31,044 nt of DNA from Scenedesmus sp. ARA3 (lineage: Eukaryota; Chlorophyta; Chlorophyceae; Sphaeropleales; Scenedesmaceae). The notes beneath the pieces were generated by a model. It had not been told where the DNA came from and ran no database searches. It saw only the letters and a list, made by a program, of their open reading frames with translations. Shown here piece after piece: positions 10,815 to 18,136 of the stretch. The position numbers and the translations under genes were made by a program. Each line of letters starts with the position of its first letter. Position 1 is the stretch's first letter. The stretch is from assembly GCA_004335835.1 (NCBI GenBank), contig RWJK01001022.1:1-31044 (forward strand), given 5' to 3'.

Positions 10815-13800
10815 GATTCTGCTGCTGATGCTGCTGTCGCGCGCGCTGCTGCACAGGCTGCTGCTAGCCAGCCGCTGCTGCTGCAGGAGCGCCAGCCACC
10901 CTTCCATAAGCTTGCCGAGCAGCAACAGACACTCCCTGATGGTCTGCAGGGCATCAAAGAGCAAAGGCGCACACAGCAGGTGCAAGCACAGTGCATGCGA
11001 GATATGTGTTGGGTGGCACTTGCAGGTAAATGGCATTCATTATATGCATTGAAGACATCACATGCGTTCATCATTGCATCAGCGAAAAAGACGTTCAACT
11101 ACGTTCAGCAATTGCTGGCGTGAGGCACCCAGCTGTAACATGTGGCTGCTATGCTGCATGACAGTTTTCCAAGGTTCCTGCAAAGCGATAAGCACAGCCA
11201 GCAGCAGCAGCAGCAGCGTAAGCAGCAGCAGCTCACCTGGGTGGACTCATCTGGTATGGCTCCCAGGAAGGCTGCCATGTTTGACAGCACAGCGCCACGC
11301 AACGCAGGGCATGCCCGCACGGTGCTCATGAGGGCGTCAAATGCAGACGCGCGCACCGCACCCTCCACATGTGCAGTGTACCTGCAGGCAGCAGCAGCAT
11401 GCATACCTCACGGCACAGCTTGCAACCGCATCTAGGTAGAAAGCAGGTGACGACGCAAGCTAATCGGATTTCTGGCTTGCAGAGTTCCTGCCAGCGTGGC
11501 TGGCAAGCCCACAAGCGAACTTGCCAGTTCTATTAGCAGCTGGCCGGACTGCCCCCATGCAACAAAACAAGCTGCTTCAAACCAGTGGTGTACATACCGC
11601 AAGCACACAACTGTGCAGACTGGTAGAACTGCACAGGCGACCAAAAAGTCCCACACAGCAGCAGCAGCAGCAGCAGCAGTATTCCAGACTCACGATGGCA
11701 GCAGGTCCAGAGGGCGCACCGCCGCCCACTGCTCAGGCCGCAGGTATGGCACCAGCCGCACCACCCAGCTGAACAGCACCAGCGCTGGCTGCTTGTCCTT
11801 GGGCACGGCATCAGCAGCAAACGCCAGGTAGGAGCCGTACGCGCGGTGGTACTGCGCAAGCAGCTGCCCCAGCTGCAGCTGCAGCCGTGGCAGCAGGTGT
11901 AAGATGCCCTGCAGGTCAAAGGGGTGCTGACCGCAGCGGATCAGGTCCAGTACCTGCGGCGCCGGCAGCTGCGGCAACAAACACATACGGCAGCATGGAA
12001 AAGGCAGCAGCAAAGGAGATGATGTGCTTGAAGTACACAAGCAAGTGACAGGTGCTGACCGCTGCGGATCAGGTCCAGCACTTGTGGCGCTGGCAGCTGT
12101 GAAAGCGGCACAACGAGCAAAAACAGGCAAGGCAACAGCAGCAGACATAGTACTTGGGCGAGGGAAAGCACCTGCTTTGGCGACAGGTGGACCATACTCC
12201 CAGGCTCTGGCCAGCAACGTGCTCACACGCACGCACAGGCACCCCGCAACAATCAAGGAGCCAGCAAGCAACTGGCACATGGGTTTTGGCATCCAACCAG
12301 CCTACCTGCACCATGCGCCGGCCAGCGCCGTCCCGCCCCATGCCCTGCAAGCTGCCGCAGCTGCCAGCAAGCGCAGTGCTGCGCCGCGGCAGGCCTGCTG
12401 CAACATCCAGCGCTGCTGCGCTGCCTGCAGGAACCGATGTAGCGACCAGGTGCAGCGTGCGCAGCGCGATGAGCTGTGCGTCTGGCGAATCTGAGGCCAG
12501 CAGGTCCTGCAGGATGCTGCCTACGCAGTACTCGGGGCTGAGGTCAGCTACGTCTGACACAAAGTCCTGCAAGCAGAAGAAAGGCAAGCTCAAAAAGTAC
12601 TTGAGAGACATGTAAGCAGCAGGCCCTGCAGGATGCGGCCAAACAGTACGTGGCGGTCAGGTCAGCTGCGTCTGACACAAAGTCCTGCAAGCAGAAGAAA
12701 GGCAAGCACAAAAAGTACTTGAGAGACATGTAAGCAGCAGGCCCTGCAGGATGCGGCCAAACAGTATGTGGCGGTCAGGTGAGCTGCGTCTGACACAAAC
12801 CTCTGCAAGCAGAAGGAAGGCAAGCACCAAAAACAAACATGAGACAGGTTGGCAGCAGGTCCTGCAGGATGCCGCCTCCGCAGTACGCGGGATTAAGGTC
12901 TGCCCCATTCCACAAAAATTCCTGCAACAGCATACAAGGTGGTCATAAGACAGCCTGTGGCCGCACCTGCTGCTCCGCCCAGGGAGATGCCGCCCTTGCA
13001 TGCATTTGCCAGCACTGGCTTCACGATCTTGTCCAGCCACAACATCACACAGCCACAACGCACACAGCCTGCTCAGGTGAAACAGAAACGTCCTACATCG
13101 CAAACATCATGCACCTGCTGCTCGGCCAGTGAGATGCCGCCCTTGCGTGCGTTGGCCAGCACTGGCTTCACGATCTTGTCCAGCCACAACATCACACAGC
13201 CACAACACACACAGCCTGCTCAGGTGAAACAGAAACGTCCTACATCGCAAAAATCATGCACCTGCTGCTCGGCCAGTGAGATGCCGCCCTTGCGTGCGTT
13301 GGCCAGCACTGGTTTGACGATCTTGTCCAGCCAGGCAGCCACTGCAGGGCTGGCGCTGGGCCCTGCCTTGCGCACAAGCGAGGAGATGACCAGCTGGTTG
13401 AGGCACTTGAAGCACAGCGACCTGTGAACCAGCCATAGACACAGCACAACACACAGCACAGCATGCATAGTGTTGGTGGTTCAGGAATGTGCAGCAGGCT
13501 GGAGATGACCAGCTGGTTGAGGCGCTTGAAGCACAGCGACCTGCAAGGTGAGGATGATACAAGGGCTCAGACCATGCGCTTGCGCCTGATCAAATCAGAC
13601 ATCTTCTATTACTGTCAGCTACCGCTGACACGGTGTGGACTCAGGTTGGCTGGCTTTGTGATGCAATTTGATCGCCCAACCAACAACGGAAGGACTGGGT
13701 ACAATTACGGTGATTTCTCACGAGCAGAGTATCGGCTTGCTGGGTTTGTGCCTGAGGAAGGTTTCAATCCTCAGATGATTGTATTGCATGGTGATCATCA

Positions 13801-16606
13801 AGAGCATGTGTACGGCGTATCATCTGGGTTCCTCACCTGTACTCCTTGTTCTTCATCTGCTTGGTGAGGAAGTCTGCCATGCTGTCAACCAGGCTACTGT
13901 GGTTTATTTGTACTGCCTGCCCATGGTTAAAGCAGCACCAGCTGTACTGCTCATGCCCTCACCTGTACTCCTTGTTCTTCATCTGCTTGGTGAGGAAGTC
14001 TGCCATGCTGTCAACAAGGCTGCTGTAGTTGCCCGCGTCAACCAGGCACACCAGCACCGTCACCAGTGGGTACCCCACCTGCAGGAACAGCAAGGGAGTG
14101 CAGAAAGATTTGAGGAAGATAGTAACTATGTGACCACGTGGCTCATGGATGGTATCTGCAGCTTCCAAGCTGTCCACCAGGCACACCAGCACCGACTAGG
14201 GAATAGCCCACCTGCAAGAGACTTGGAGTGAGTGCAGATTGCTTTACAAGGGATATGATATATGATCATGTGGCTCAAACATAACATCTCCAGGATGCAA
14301 GGTGTCCAGCAGGCACACCAGCACCTTCCCACGCAAGTAGCCGACAAGCCGTGAGTCATACATGGTTTGAAGAAGGTACTTTCAGGATAGACAAAGGAGG
14401 ATATCAACTAGGCAGACACCAACATAGCCAGCAGCTGCACAGGGCACCCACCTGGATGTGCTTGCTGTGCTTGTTTGCCCACTGCCCGATGTCATTTTTC
14501 AGCCGCAGCACCTGGTTGTGCCACTCCGCCAGCAGCGCGGGGTTGAGCCAGCTGCTGCTGTTCGGCTGGTTGGAGCGCACTAGTGGGATGAGGATGGCTG
14601 CCAGCATCTCACACAGCGCATGGTGTACCTGTAGCAACGAGATAGATAGTATACATGCAGGAGTGGCAGCAGCAGCGGCGGCAGCCGCAGCAAGCTCAGC
14701 AACAGGTGCAGCTAGGCCATAGCACGTGGGTGCATGAGCACAGTTGTGCAGGCAGAGCTGCCGCAAAGTCCAATGACCGCAGCCAGGTCCGGGAAACCAC
14801 ACACACCTTGTGCTGACAGCCCATGCAGATCAACAAATCTAGCTTGCAATAGTACTGGCCAACCAACTTTACGAAAACGTGGAAAGGCTGCTATTATGCC
14901 AGACACTGGGCAAGCTAGCTCAACATAGCATGCTGAAAGTCATAAGTGAGGATGTGTGATGCGTGATGCCAGACGCACCTGGCTCTTCTTGATGGCGGCT
15001 GTGTAGTTGAGCGGGTGCGCCTTCTGCAGGAAGCGCAGCGACGCCTCCAGCTGGCTGTCATTGTCAAAGCTGAGCACGATGCCGTGCATGCCTGCAGGTG
15101 CCAAAGCAGCGACGGCAGCAGTTGCTGTCATCGTTGGTGTCAGTGCGTGCAAGATCGCCTCTGGTTGTCTATCTGTCACTGCAGCTGGTCAGCACGTTGC
15201 CGTGCATGCCAGCACAAGAACCACGGGATACACGCAGCTGCGGTAGTTGGTGTGCTTGCACATGACGGCCTGCCGCCTGATGGTGTAGCACAGAGCAGCG
15301 GCCACAGAATATCAAGTACTTCACAGACTCAGGACCTCTGCGTTGACAGCAGAGCAGGCAGCCAGGAGTATCGACACCAGCGGCTGCACTTGACCTGACG
15401 ATAACATCACCGAGTCGGCAATCAGCGGCCCCTTACCTGTGCACAGCTTCAGCAGGTGCTGCCGCTGCGTGATGTGGTCTGCTGCGCGCCCGCCCAGGTC
15501 CTTGCGCACATTGAGCCGCTCCTCCAGCTTCTTCACGAATGCTGCGCCCACATCTGCCAGCTTTATGCGAGACAGCGCCCCCATGATGCAGACTACACTC
15601 ACCAACCAACGCCACAATACAGCAGCAAACACCAAGGCCTGCATCTACACCAGCACAATGTCAGCAAAGGCGGCCCCTTACCTGTGCACAGCTTCAGCAG
15701 CTGCTGCCGCTGCGTGATGTGGTCTGCTGCGCGCCCGCCCAGGTCCTTGCGCACATTGAGCCGCTCCTCAAGCTTCTTCACAAATGCAGCGCCCACATCT
15801 GCCAGCTTGATGCGCGACAGCGCCCCCACGATGCGGCTGCTAACAAGCACCACATGCTGCCGCACCAGCGCTAGCTCCTGCGTGAATGAATGTGGCAGAA
15901 CAGGATTGATGAGACACGAGGCTGCAGGGGGCACATGCTGTGAGGCGAGCACAATGCGGCTGCTGACCAGCACCACATGCTGCCGCACCAGCGCCAGCTC
16001 CTCTCAAGAATTTGTGAATGGATGTGACAGCAGGATAAAGGCAGCACAGATGCAGGGGACACATGCTGTGAGTTGAGCACACGTGCTTTGACTGGCATGA
16101 TACTGCTGTGTTCTTTCGCATCAGTACACGGCAGTTGCTTGCGCAATATGGGGGTGCCGTACGTACGCTAGCAGCAGCATGAACATCCTGCCGGTGCCAT
16201 CTTGCACGCTGAATGCAGAGGCGTGCTGTAGGGTGTTACGCCACAGTACAGTACAGTACAGTGTTGCGCATTATTACATAATGCAACTTGGCTGAATGAC
16301 AGCAGCATAAGCTGCTTGCTGCTGCCTCACCTGGTGCGGGACATACTCCTCAGCATTCAGCAGCCAGCGGAAGGACACACTGCACAAAACAGAAAGGGGT
16401 GCAACAGCAGCAGCACAAAACATCAAGTTCAGCTGCTCGTCTGCTGCCATTGATACTCCATATGTGGACTGAGCAGTGTATGTCATTGCTGGCAGGGGTT
16501 TGCAGCTGCAGGTGTGTTGCGAGCGTGCTGCGACCTGGAGTACCCCTCGCATCAATTACGTGCGAGCCAATACTCCAGCACCTCAAGCACGCTGCTGTTG
16601 TGCTGA

Positions 16607-16638
<32 letters not shown>

Positions 16639-18136
16639 ACAACGCCTGCATGCGCATGCGCTACTCACTGCTGCATGCTCTCAAAGAAGGTCTGGAAGTG
16701 CCGCTCCCGCCAGAACTCCGGCACAAACTCGTCCAGCACCTGGTTGGCTGCCTCCAGGAACAGGATCTCCATGGCAGCCTGCGCAGGCACATACAATATG
16801 GCGGTAGGTGACATATCATGGGTAATCGACCTTGACAAAGTTGTCTCACAGTAAAATATGCTGTATTGAGGTCGATTCTGCAACTTATTGGAGGGTTTTG
16901 CATAAAGCGTTTGGCCGCCTTCAGGCGCAGGCACAGACCAGTTCACCACCAAGCTTGAGCTGTCTTCTCGTCTCCTTTTCAAATTTAAGCAGCAGCAGCG
17001 GCTGCCTCGCCACCAGGTTATCACGCCGTGATTGGCACTGCTGCTGCCGCCGCTCCATCTGCTGCCACGGTTGCCGCTGCTGCAGCCGCTGCGTGCGCAA
17101 CCGCTGCGAGCTGCTGCGCTCACCCGCTTGCACACGCCCTGCACGTTGACCACATTGTTGCTGCTGAAGTTCTTCTTGATGTCCTCATTCACGTTCTGCC
17201 TCCATGCAATCAGCGCCTGCACCAGGTGGCCCAAGTGGTGCTGCGCCAGCAACCGAATGCCCTGCGCAGCATACCAGTAGGTAATCAGGGACCGGCCAAG
17301 GCACAGGGCGCATGCATGCTGCTTTGTGTCATGTGGCCTATGCCCTTGCGCGCACAGTGAGAGTTGTGAAGAACGAGAACGCGCAACAGCAAGCCAGCAA
17401 CACACATGTGTTGGTGTCAGTACCAGTTCCCACAGACAGGGCATGAACTGGCTGCGCACCTGCAGGGCGCGCTCATAGCGCCAGTCTGAGGCGATGGTGG
17501 CGAGGAAGTTGTCCTGCAAGCAGATGGCAGCCAAACCACGTGCGCAGGCACTGAGAGGCCGGCGGCCAACTCAACACAACACCAGCGCACGCCAGGTGCT
17601 GGACTGCCGCTGCTACATGGTTCACTACAATTACTAATACTAATACTAATACTAGTGTCGACTTGCCCTGTTGGCCATACGTTCCAACATGACTGCCATA
17701 CGATGTGCGGAGGCACGATGACCAGCTTGCTCGGCTGCAACAGCTCACGCTGCGTGCCAGCTGCTGCTGCCGCTGCTGCTGCCGCTGCTGCTGCTGCTGC
17801 ATCTGTTGCTGCGTCTTTCGCTGCTGCTGGTCAGCTGCCCCATTGGCCCTACACCGTTGGATAGCCAGGGCTGGAGAGAGCAGCTGCCGCCATGCGTGAT
17901 GCTTCAGCAAGTGACAGCTGCGATTGTCCGTATGCTTGCTGGAGACCCCACTGGCACCACAACTGCTGTGTATGTAGCTGCAACTGACTGCCCTGTCACC
18001 TGGAGGCTTGGCTGTCAGCTGAAGATGCTCAAAGACTCACCTGTGGTGTTGCTGCATCTGTGAACTGCTGGGCCAAGCGTATGTACTGCTTGAGAAGCAG
18101 GTCCGCAGACAGGAGATAGCTCTGCCTGCTGCTCAT
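1..18136 (-). CDS. MOR2: FURRY/MOR2 family cell morphogenesis protein, 5' part (27 exons, C-terminus off window)
   Basis: Large armadillo/HEAT-like scaffold of the FURRY family (plant MOR2, animal FRY, yeast Tao3). The family acts with NDR-type kinases and in microtubule or cell-shape control in the cytoplasm; the role in algae is not established. Exons, read high to low: 18041-18136, 17460-17513, 17124-17261, 16669-16778, 16331-16379, 15682-15877, 14979-15091, 14452-14628, 13963-14078, 13262-13421, 12306-12566, 11694-11968, 11237-11381, 10184-10943, 9578-9732, 8910-9046, 7544-7694, 6699-6776, 6144-6272, 5485-5655, 4978-5320, 4566-4726, 3171-3407, 2227-2585, 1753-1944, 1345-1465, <1-190. All junctions are GT-AG and codon phase closes across every junction, giving about 1691 codons without a stop. 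Recognisable plant-type blocks in order include GALSRIKLADVGAAFVKKLE, VGYPLVTVLVCLVD, YVMDVLEEVGGDVARRCFWD, SNLDMFPVCVDRCYYRD, DSYQQFQFQLAVKLAR, SERLLK-like CERLLKSMYYVT and YLARISPQQTIDHLVYEIS. Start chosen because the first exon reads directly into the conserved N-terminus. Exon edges are inferred without transcripts; short N-terminal exons are the least certain. Confidence 0.95.
191..866 (-). repeat. Acceptor-side junction array of MOR2 exon 27 (five copies upstream of the exon)
   Basis: In gene direction each unit has an acceptor followed by the first 45-70 nt of exon 27 (coding like ELTSMLEYLGVSKRICLYLA). Copy starts are at 307, 427, 552, 736 and about 863, against the true exon start at 190; spacings are 117, 120, 125, 184 and about 127 bp. 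The intronic part between copies is repeated too, so the whole unit was duplicated. The copies differ at scattered positions, so this is not simple assembly stutter. The fifth copy begins a few codons later than the others. Confidence 0.9.
600..668. repeat. Telomere-like 43-bp insertion flanked by 13-bp direct repeats
   Basis: The 13-mer TAGGTAAAGGGTA occurs at 600-612 and again at 656-668. Between them, 613-655 begins GGGTTAGGGTTT and ends CCTAACCTAAAACCC, with a perfect inverted repeat GGGTTT/AAACCC (619-624 and 631-636, 6-nt loop). The segment resembles plant/algal telomere repeats read inward from both ends. It lies in one unit of the exon 27 array; removing 56 bp (insert plus one 13-mer) reduces that unit from 184 to 128 bp, the usual size. 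This suggests a later insertion with a target duplication. Confidence 0.7.
882..1290 (-). repeat. Donor-side junction copies of MOR2 exon 26 (three clear, one weak)
   Basis: Copies of the exon end plus donor lie downstream of exon 26 in gene direction, with donor edges at 1127, 1016 and 882 (true edge 1345). The copies at 1127 and 882 retain a donor GTGCGT; the copy at 1016 has AT in place of GT. A weak, short copy is visible at about 1267-1290. Each copy covers the region coding IIPMLDFLASLGTHMA-like sequence for about 60-80 nt. Confidence 0.85.
1508..1566 (-). repeat. Acceptor-side copy of MOR2 exon 26
   Basis: One copy of the exon start lies upstream of exon 26 with its acceptor edge at 1566, 101 bp from the true edge at 1465. 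The exon part corresponds to HGDELPLEIERLWATLAAN. The acceptor is preceded in gene direction by a CTG run (about 1570-1612 on the plus strand as CAG). Confidence 0.85.
1983..2155 (-). repeat. Acceptor-side copies of MOR2 exon 25 (two)
   Basis: Acceptor edges are at 2070 and 2155, against the true edge at 1944. The first copy carries about 88 nt of exon start and would code DHPELSEALCEEMMTRQLEL with near-identity; the second carries only about 27 nt. All three acceptors follow CTG runs in gene direction. Confidence 0.87.
2632..2692 (-). repeat. Acceptor-side copy of MOR2 exon 24
   Basis: One copy of the first ~60 nt of exon 24 lies upstream with its acceptor edge at 2692 (true edge 2585, spacing 107). 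The coding part corresponds to VVSEVYALHPVKVEPHVVL and differs from the exon at only a few positions. Confidence 0.88.
2794..3095 (-). repeat. Donor-side copies of MOR2 exon 23 (three)
   Basis: Donor edges are at 3051, 2933 and 2794, against the true edge at 3171 (spacings 120, 118, 139). The copies cover the last 45-90 nt of the exon, coding a CVDRCYYRDPRIAAASFQ-like end. All keep a GT at the donor position. Confidence 0.87.
3543..4500 (-). repeat. Donor-side junction array of MOR2 exon 22 (eight copies)
   Basis: Downstream of exon 22 the exon end plus donor is repeated with donor edges at 4424, 4291, 4142, 4026, 3897, 3776, 3660 and 3543 (true edge 4566). Spacings are 142, 133, 149, 116, 129, 121, 116 and 117 bp. 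Each copy resembles the last 60-100 nt of the exon (coding ELVQSAELLDQAARLAMAAM). The copy at 3660 has lost the donor (AT in place of GT). The intronic stretches are also related, with recurring AACACACACCAGCA-like sequence. Confidence 0.92.
5393..5912 (-). repeat. Junction copies flanking MOR2 exon 20: one donor-side (5393-5430), two acceptor-side (5744-5912)
   Basis: The downstream copy repeats the SLAPFGE segment (as SLASFG) and then has a GTGAGT donor, cutting the exon earlier than the true donor. The two upstream copies repeat the first ~45 nt of exon 20 (ARKVVANIMRLVAD), with acceptor edges near 5787 and 5909. The true exon occupies 5485-5655 between them. Confidence 0.82.
6338..6521 (-). 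repeat. Acceptor-side copies of MOR2 exon 19 (two)
   Basis: Acceptor edges are at 6411 and 6521, against the true edge at 6272 (spacings 139 and 110). The nearer copy covers about 74 nt (VTLMAVGHASPEHY and a diverged continuation); the farther covers about 40 nt (VTLLALGH). Each begins after a CTGCAG acceptor. Confidence 0.87.
7030..7480 (-). repeat. Donor-side copies of MOR2 exon 17 (four)
   Basis: Donor edges are at 7415, 7282, 7149 and 7030, against the true edge at 7544 (spacings 129, 133, 133, 119). Each covers about 60 nt of the exon end (coding CPPSLWERVERAAARK) and keeps a GTGGG or GTGAG donor. The intron part containing CATCTACTGC and TATTGGCTTATTCACT is repeated between copies. Confidence 0.9.
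7698..8085 (-). repeat. Acceptor-side copies of MOR2 exon 17 (three) with long CTG tracts
   Basis: Acceptor edges are at 7815, 7936 and 8069, against the true edge at 7694 (spacings 121, 121, 133). Each copy carries about 70 nt of exon start (YLSRDSSGRLTIPAESADG). The true exon and the first two copies are preceded in gene direction by about 14 CTG units or a CTG/CCG mixture, ending in the CAG acceptor; the last has a short, interrupted run. All three copies share two synonymous differences from the true exon. Confidence 0.93.
8311..8850 (-). repeat. Donor-side copies of MOR2 exon 16 (four)
   Basis: Donor edges are at 8785, 8561, 8437 and 8311, against the true edge at 8910 (spacings 125, 224, 124, 126). 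Each covers about 65-70 nt (coding CHMCPVSMGVAYMEMLHKLA). The long 224-bp interval holds about 100 bp of unrelated DNA around 8630-8760 in which no known element was recognised. Confidence 0.9.
9125..9167 (-). repeat. Acceptor-side copy of MOR2 exon 16
   Basis: A diverged copy of the first ~43 nt of exon 16 (SVMAASNGVGGLHRLR, against SVMAASDEVGGLRWMR), with its acceptor edge at 9167, 121 bp from the true edge at 9046. The acceptor in gene direction ends CTAG. Confidence 0.8.
9435..9504 (-). repeat. Donor-side copy of MOR2 exon 15
   Basis: A copy of the exon 15 end (DWSDLWRDTKHVPLDVSLQ-like) with a GTACGG donor, about 143 bp beyond the true donor edge at 9578. It is collinear for about 70 nt and then diverges. 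Confidence 0.85.
9825..9975 (-). repeat. Acceptor-side copies of MOR2 exon 15 (two)
   Basis: Acceptor edges are at 9843 and 9975, against the true edge at 9732 (spacings 111 and 132). The nearer copy is short (GQLETPGVTH). The farther copy (9881-9975) is long and extends through VMDVLEEAGADVARRC-like sequence, but is interrupted by a short insertion of about 14 nt near 9929-9942. Confidence 0.85.
10184..10943 (-). other. MOR2: MOR2 exon 14: long low-complexity exon with polyglutamine
   Basis: At 760 nt this is by far the longest exon. It starts TIRECLLLLGKLMEGWLALL and holds the conserved LEGVLFMLLCSCDEAIRGD segment in the middle. The conserved parts are separated by low-complexity sequence: a run of about 11 glutamines (coded near 10779-10812), a run of 9 glutamines (10455-10481), and serine-, alanine- and glycine-rich stretches. 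In plant MOR2 the corresponding conserved pieces lie much closer together, so the low-complexity segments are lineage-specific insertions. It remains open and in frame throughout. No junction copies were seen at either end. Confidence 0.88.
12045..12096 (-). repeat. Acceptor-side copy of MOR2 exon 12
   Basis: A copy of the exon 12 start (LPAPQVLDLIRSGQHL), with its acceptor edge at 12096 and a true edge at 11968 (spacing 128). It is preserved for about 52 nt. Confidence 0.88.
12620..12921 (-). repeat. Acceptor-side copies of MOR2 exon 11 (three)
   Basis: Acceptor edges are at 12684, 12802 and 12921, against the true edge at 12566 (spacings 118, 118, 119). Each carries about 60-70 nt of exon start (DFVSDVADLSPEYCVGSILQ). 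The copy farthest from the exon is the most diverged. The intronic part with AAAGTACTTGAGAGACATGT is also repeated. Confidence 0.9.
12964..13180 (-). repeat. Donor-side copies of MOR2 exon 10 (two)
   Basis: Two copies of the exon 10 end (LDKIVKPVLANARKGGISLA) and donor, near 13116-13190 and 12966-13042, downstream of the true donor edge at 13262. The unit is about 147 bp. The nearer copy, including the intron CACACAGCCTGCTCAGGTGA, is almost identical to the true junction; the farther one is more diverged. Confidence 0.88.
13490..13540 (-). repeat. Acceptor-side copy of MOR2 exon 10
   Basis: A copy of the first ~45 nt of exon 10 (SLCFKRLNQLVISSL) following a CTTGCAG acceptor, with its edge at 13540, 119 bp from the true edge at 13421. 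Confidence 0.88.
13837..14340 (-). repeat. Junction copies flanking MOR2 exon 9: one donor-side (13837-13897), two acceptor-side (14167-14212, 14301-14340)
   Basis: The downstream copy repeats the last ~60 nt of exon 9 (SLVDSMADFLTKQMKNKEYR) with a GTGAGG donor, 126 bp from the true donor edge at 13963. Upstream of the exon (true edge 14078) one copy keeps a CTTGCAG acceptor but has lost a few bases; a second is more diverged and its acceptor is no longer clear. Spacings are about 130 bp. Confidence 0.85.
14452..15877 (-). other. MOR2: MOR2 exons 6-8
   Basis: Exon 6 (15682-15877) encodes ELALVRQHVVLVSSRIVGAL followed by the highly conserved SRIKLADVGAAFVKKLEERL block. Exon 7 (14979-15091) encodes LSFDNDSQLEASLRFLQKAH and the KANPLN-like PLNYTAAIKKSQ. 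Exon 8 (14452-14628) encodes VHHALCEMLAAILIPLV and ends NKHSKHIQ. All three correspond in order and without gaps to consecutive stretches of plant MOR2. Exon 6 carries an acceptor-side copy upstream and a long donor-side copy downstream (separate entries). Intron 7 (14629-14978) shows nothing recognisable beyond GCA-rich simple sequence. Confidence 0.9.
15437..15592 (-). repeat. MOR2: Long donor-side copy of MOR2 exon 6, a possible in-frame cassette exon
   Basis: This copy covers about 155 nt of the 196-nt exon 6, including the conserved SRIKLADVGAAFVKKLEERL, and ends at the same GTAAGG donor. Against exon 6, I count seven substitutions: five synonymous and two replacing (Q to H, V to M), with no gap or stop. 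In gene direction a TAG at its upstream edge (plus-strand 15593-15595) could act as an acceptor; the exon so defined would be 156 nt, phase 1 at both ends, so inclusion after exon 6 would keep the frame. The pyrimidine tract before that TAG is poor, so use as an exon is uncertain. Confidence 0.7.
15952..16000 (-). repeat. Acceptor-side copy of MOR2 exon 6
   Basis: A copy of the first ~50 nt of exon 6 (ELALVRQHVVLVSSRIV), with its acceptor edge at 16000, 123 bp from the true edge at 15877. The intron DNA with GGGGGCACATGCTGTGAGGC at about 15927 recurs in diverged form near 16054, so the unit is an exon edge plus intron. The acceptor here ends GAGAG and is weaker than the true one. Confidence 0.87.
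16243..16262. repeat. (ACAGT)4 microsatellite
   Basis: Four perfect ACAGT units in MOR2 intron 5, outside any exon. Confidence 0.9.
16608..16639. repeat. CTG/CAG tract in MOR2 intron 4
   Basis: About ten CTG units on the plus strand, just downstream of the exon 4 donor in gene direction, where it reads CAG. It is an exception to the usual placement of CTG on the coding strand before acceptors. Confidence 0.8.
17632..17654. repeat. (TACTAA)n microsatellite in MOR2 intron 1
   Basis: Nearly four perfect TACTAA units. The motif resembles a branch-point sequence on the plus strand, but the gene here is on the minus strand, so a branch-point role is not supported. Confidence 0.85.

Larger units (their letters stand above)
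11237..14078 (-). other. MOR2: MOR2 exons 9-13
   Basis: Exon 9 (13963-14078) encodes VGYPLVTVLVCLVDAGNYSS; exon 10 (13262-13421) SLCFKCLNQLVISSLVRK to GGISLAEQQ; exon 11 (12306-12566) DFVSDVADLSPEYCVGSILQ and ALRTLHLVATSV; exon 12 (11694-11968) LPAPQVLDLIRCGQHPF to LFSWVVRLVPYLRPEQW; exon 13 (11237-11381) AHVEGAVRASAFDALMSTV and FLGAIPDEST. These follow the order of plant MOR2. Codons are split between exons 9/10 and 12/13. Exons 9, 10, 11 and 12 have junction copies; none was seen for exon 13. Introns 12 and 13 (11382-11693 and 10944-11236) contain short CAG runs only. Confidence 0.9.
16331..18136 (-). other. MOR2: MOR2 exons 1-5: start codon and N-terminal domain
   Basis: The ATG is at 18134-18136 on the minus strand. 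Exon 1 encodes a short helix-like leader (MSSRQSYLLSADLLLKQYIR), exon 2 contains SDWRYERALQ, and exon 3 contains LLAQHHLGHLVQALIAWR, which corresponds to the MOR2 stretch in which a conserved helix ends in a tryptophan-arginine pair. Exon 4 reads EILFLEAANQVLDEFVPEFW and exon 5 FRWLLNAEEYVPHQ. Codons are split across exon 4/5 (CA|T); the other joins are phase 0. No splice-junction copies were found around these five exons, unlike the rest of the gene. Intron 1 (17514-18040) and intron 3 (16779-17123) hold simple CTG/CCG-rich DNA and no further gene. Confidence 0.85.

Noticed and set aside
17632..17654. TACTAA repeat as a set of branch points
   Set aside because: The surrounding gene is transcribed from the opposite strand.
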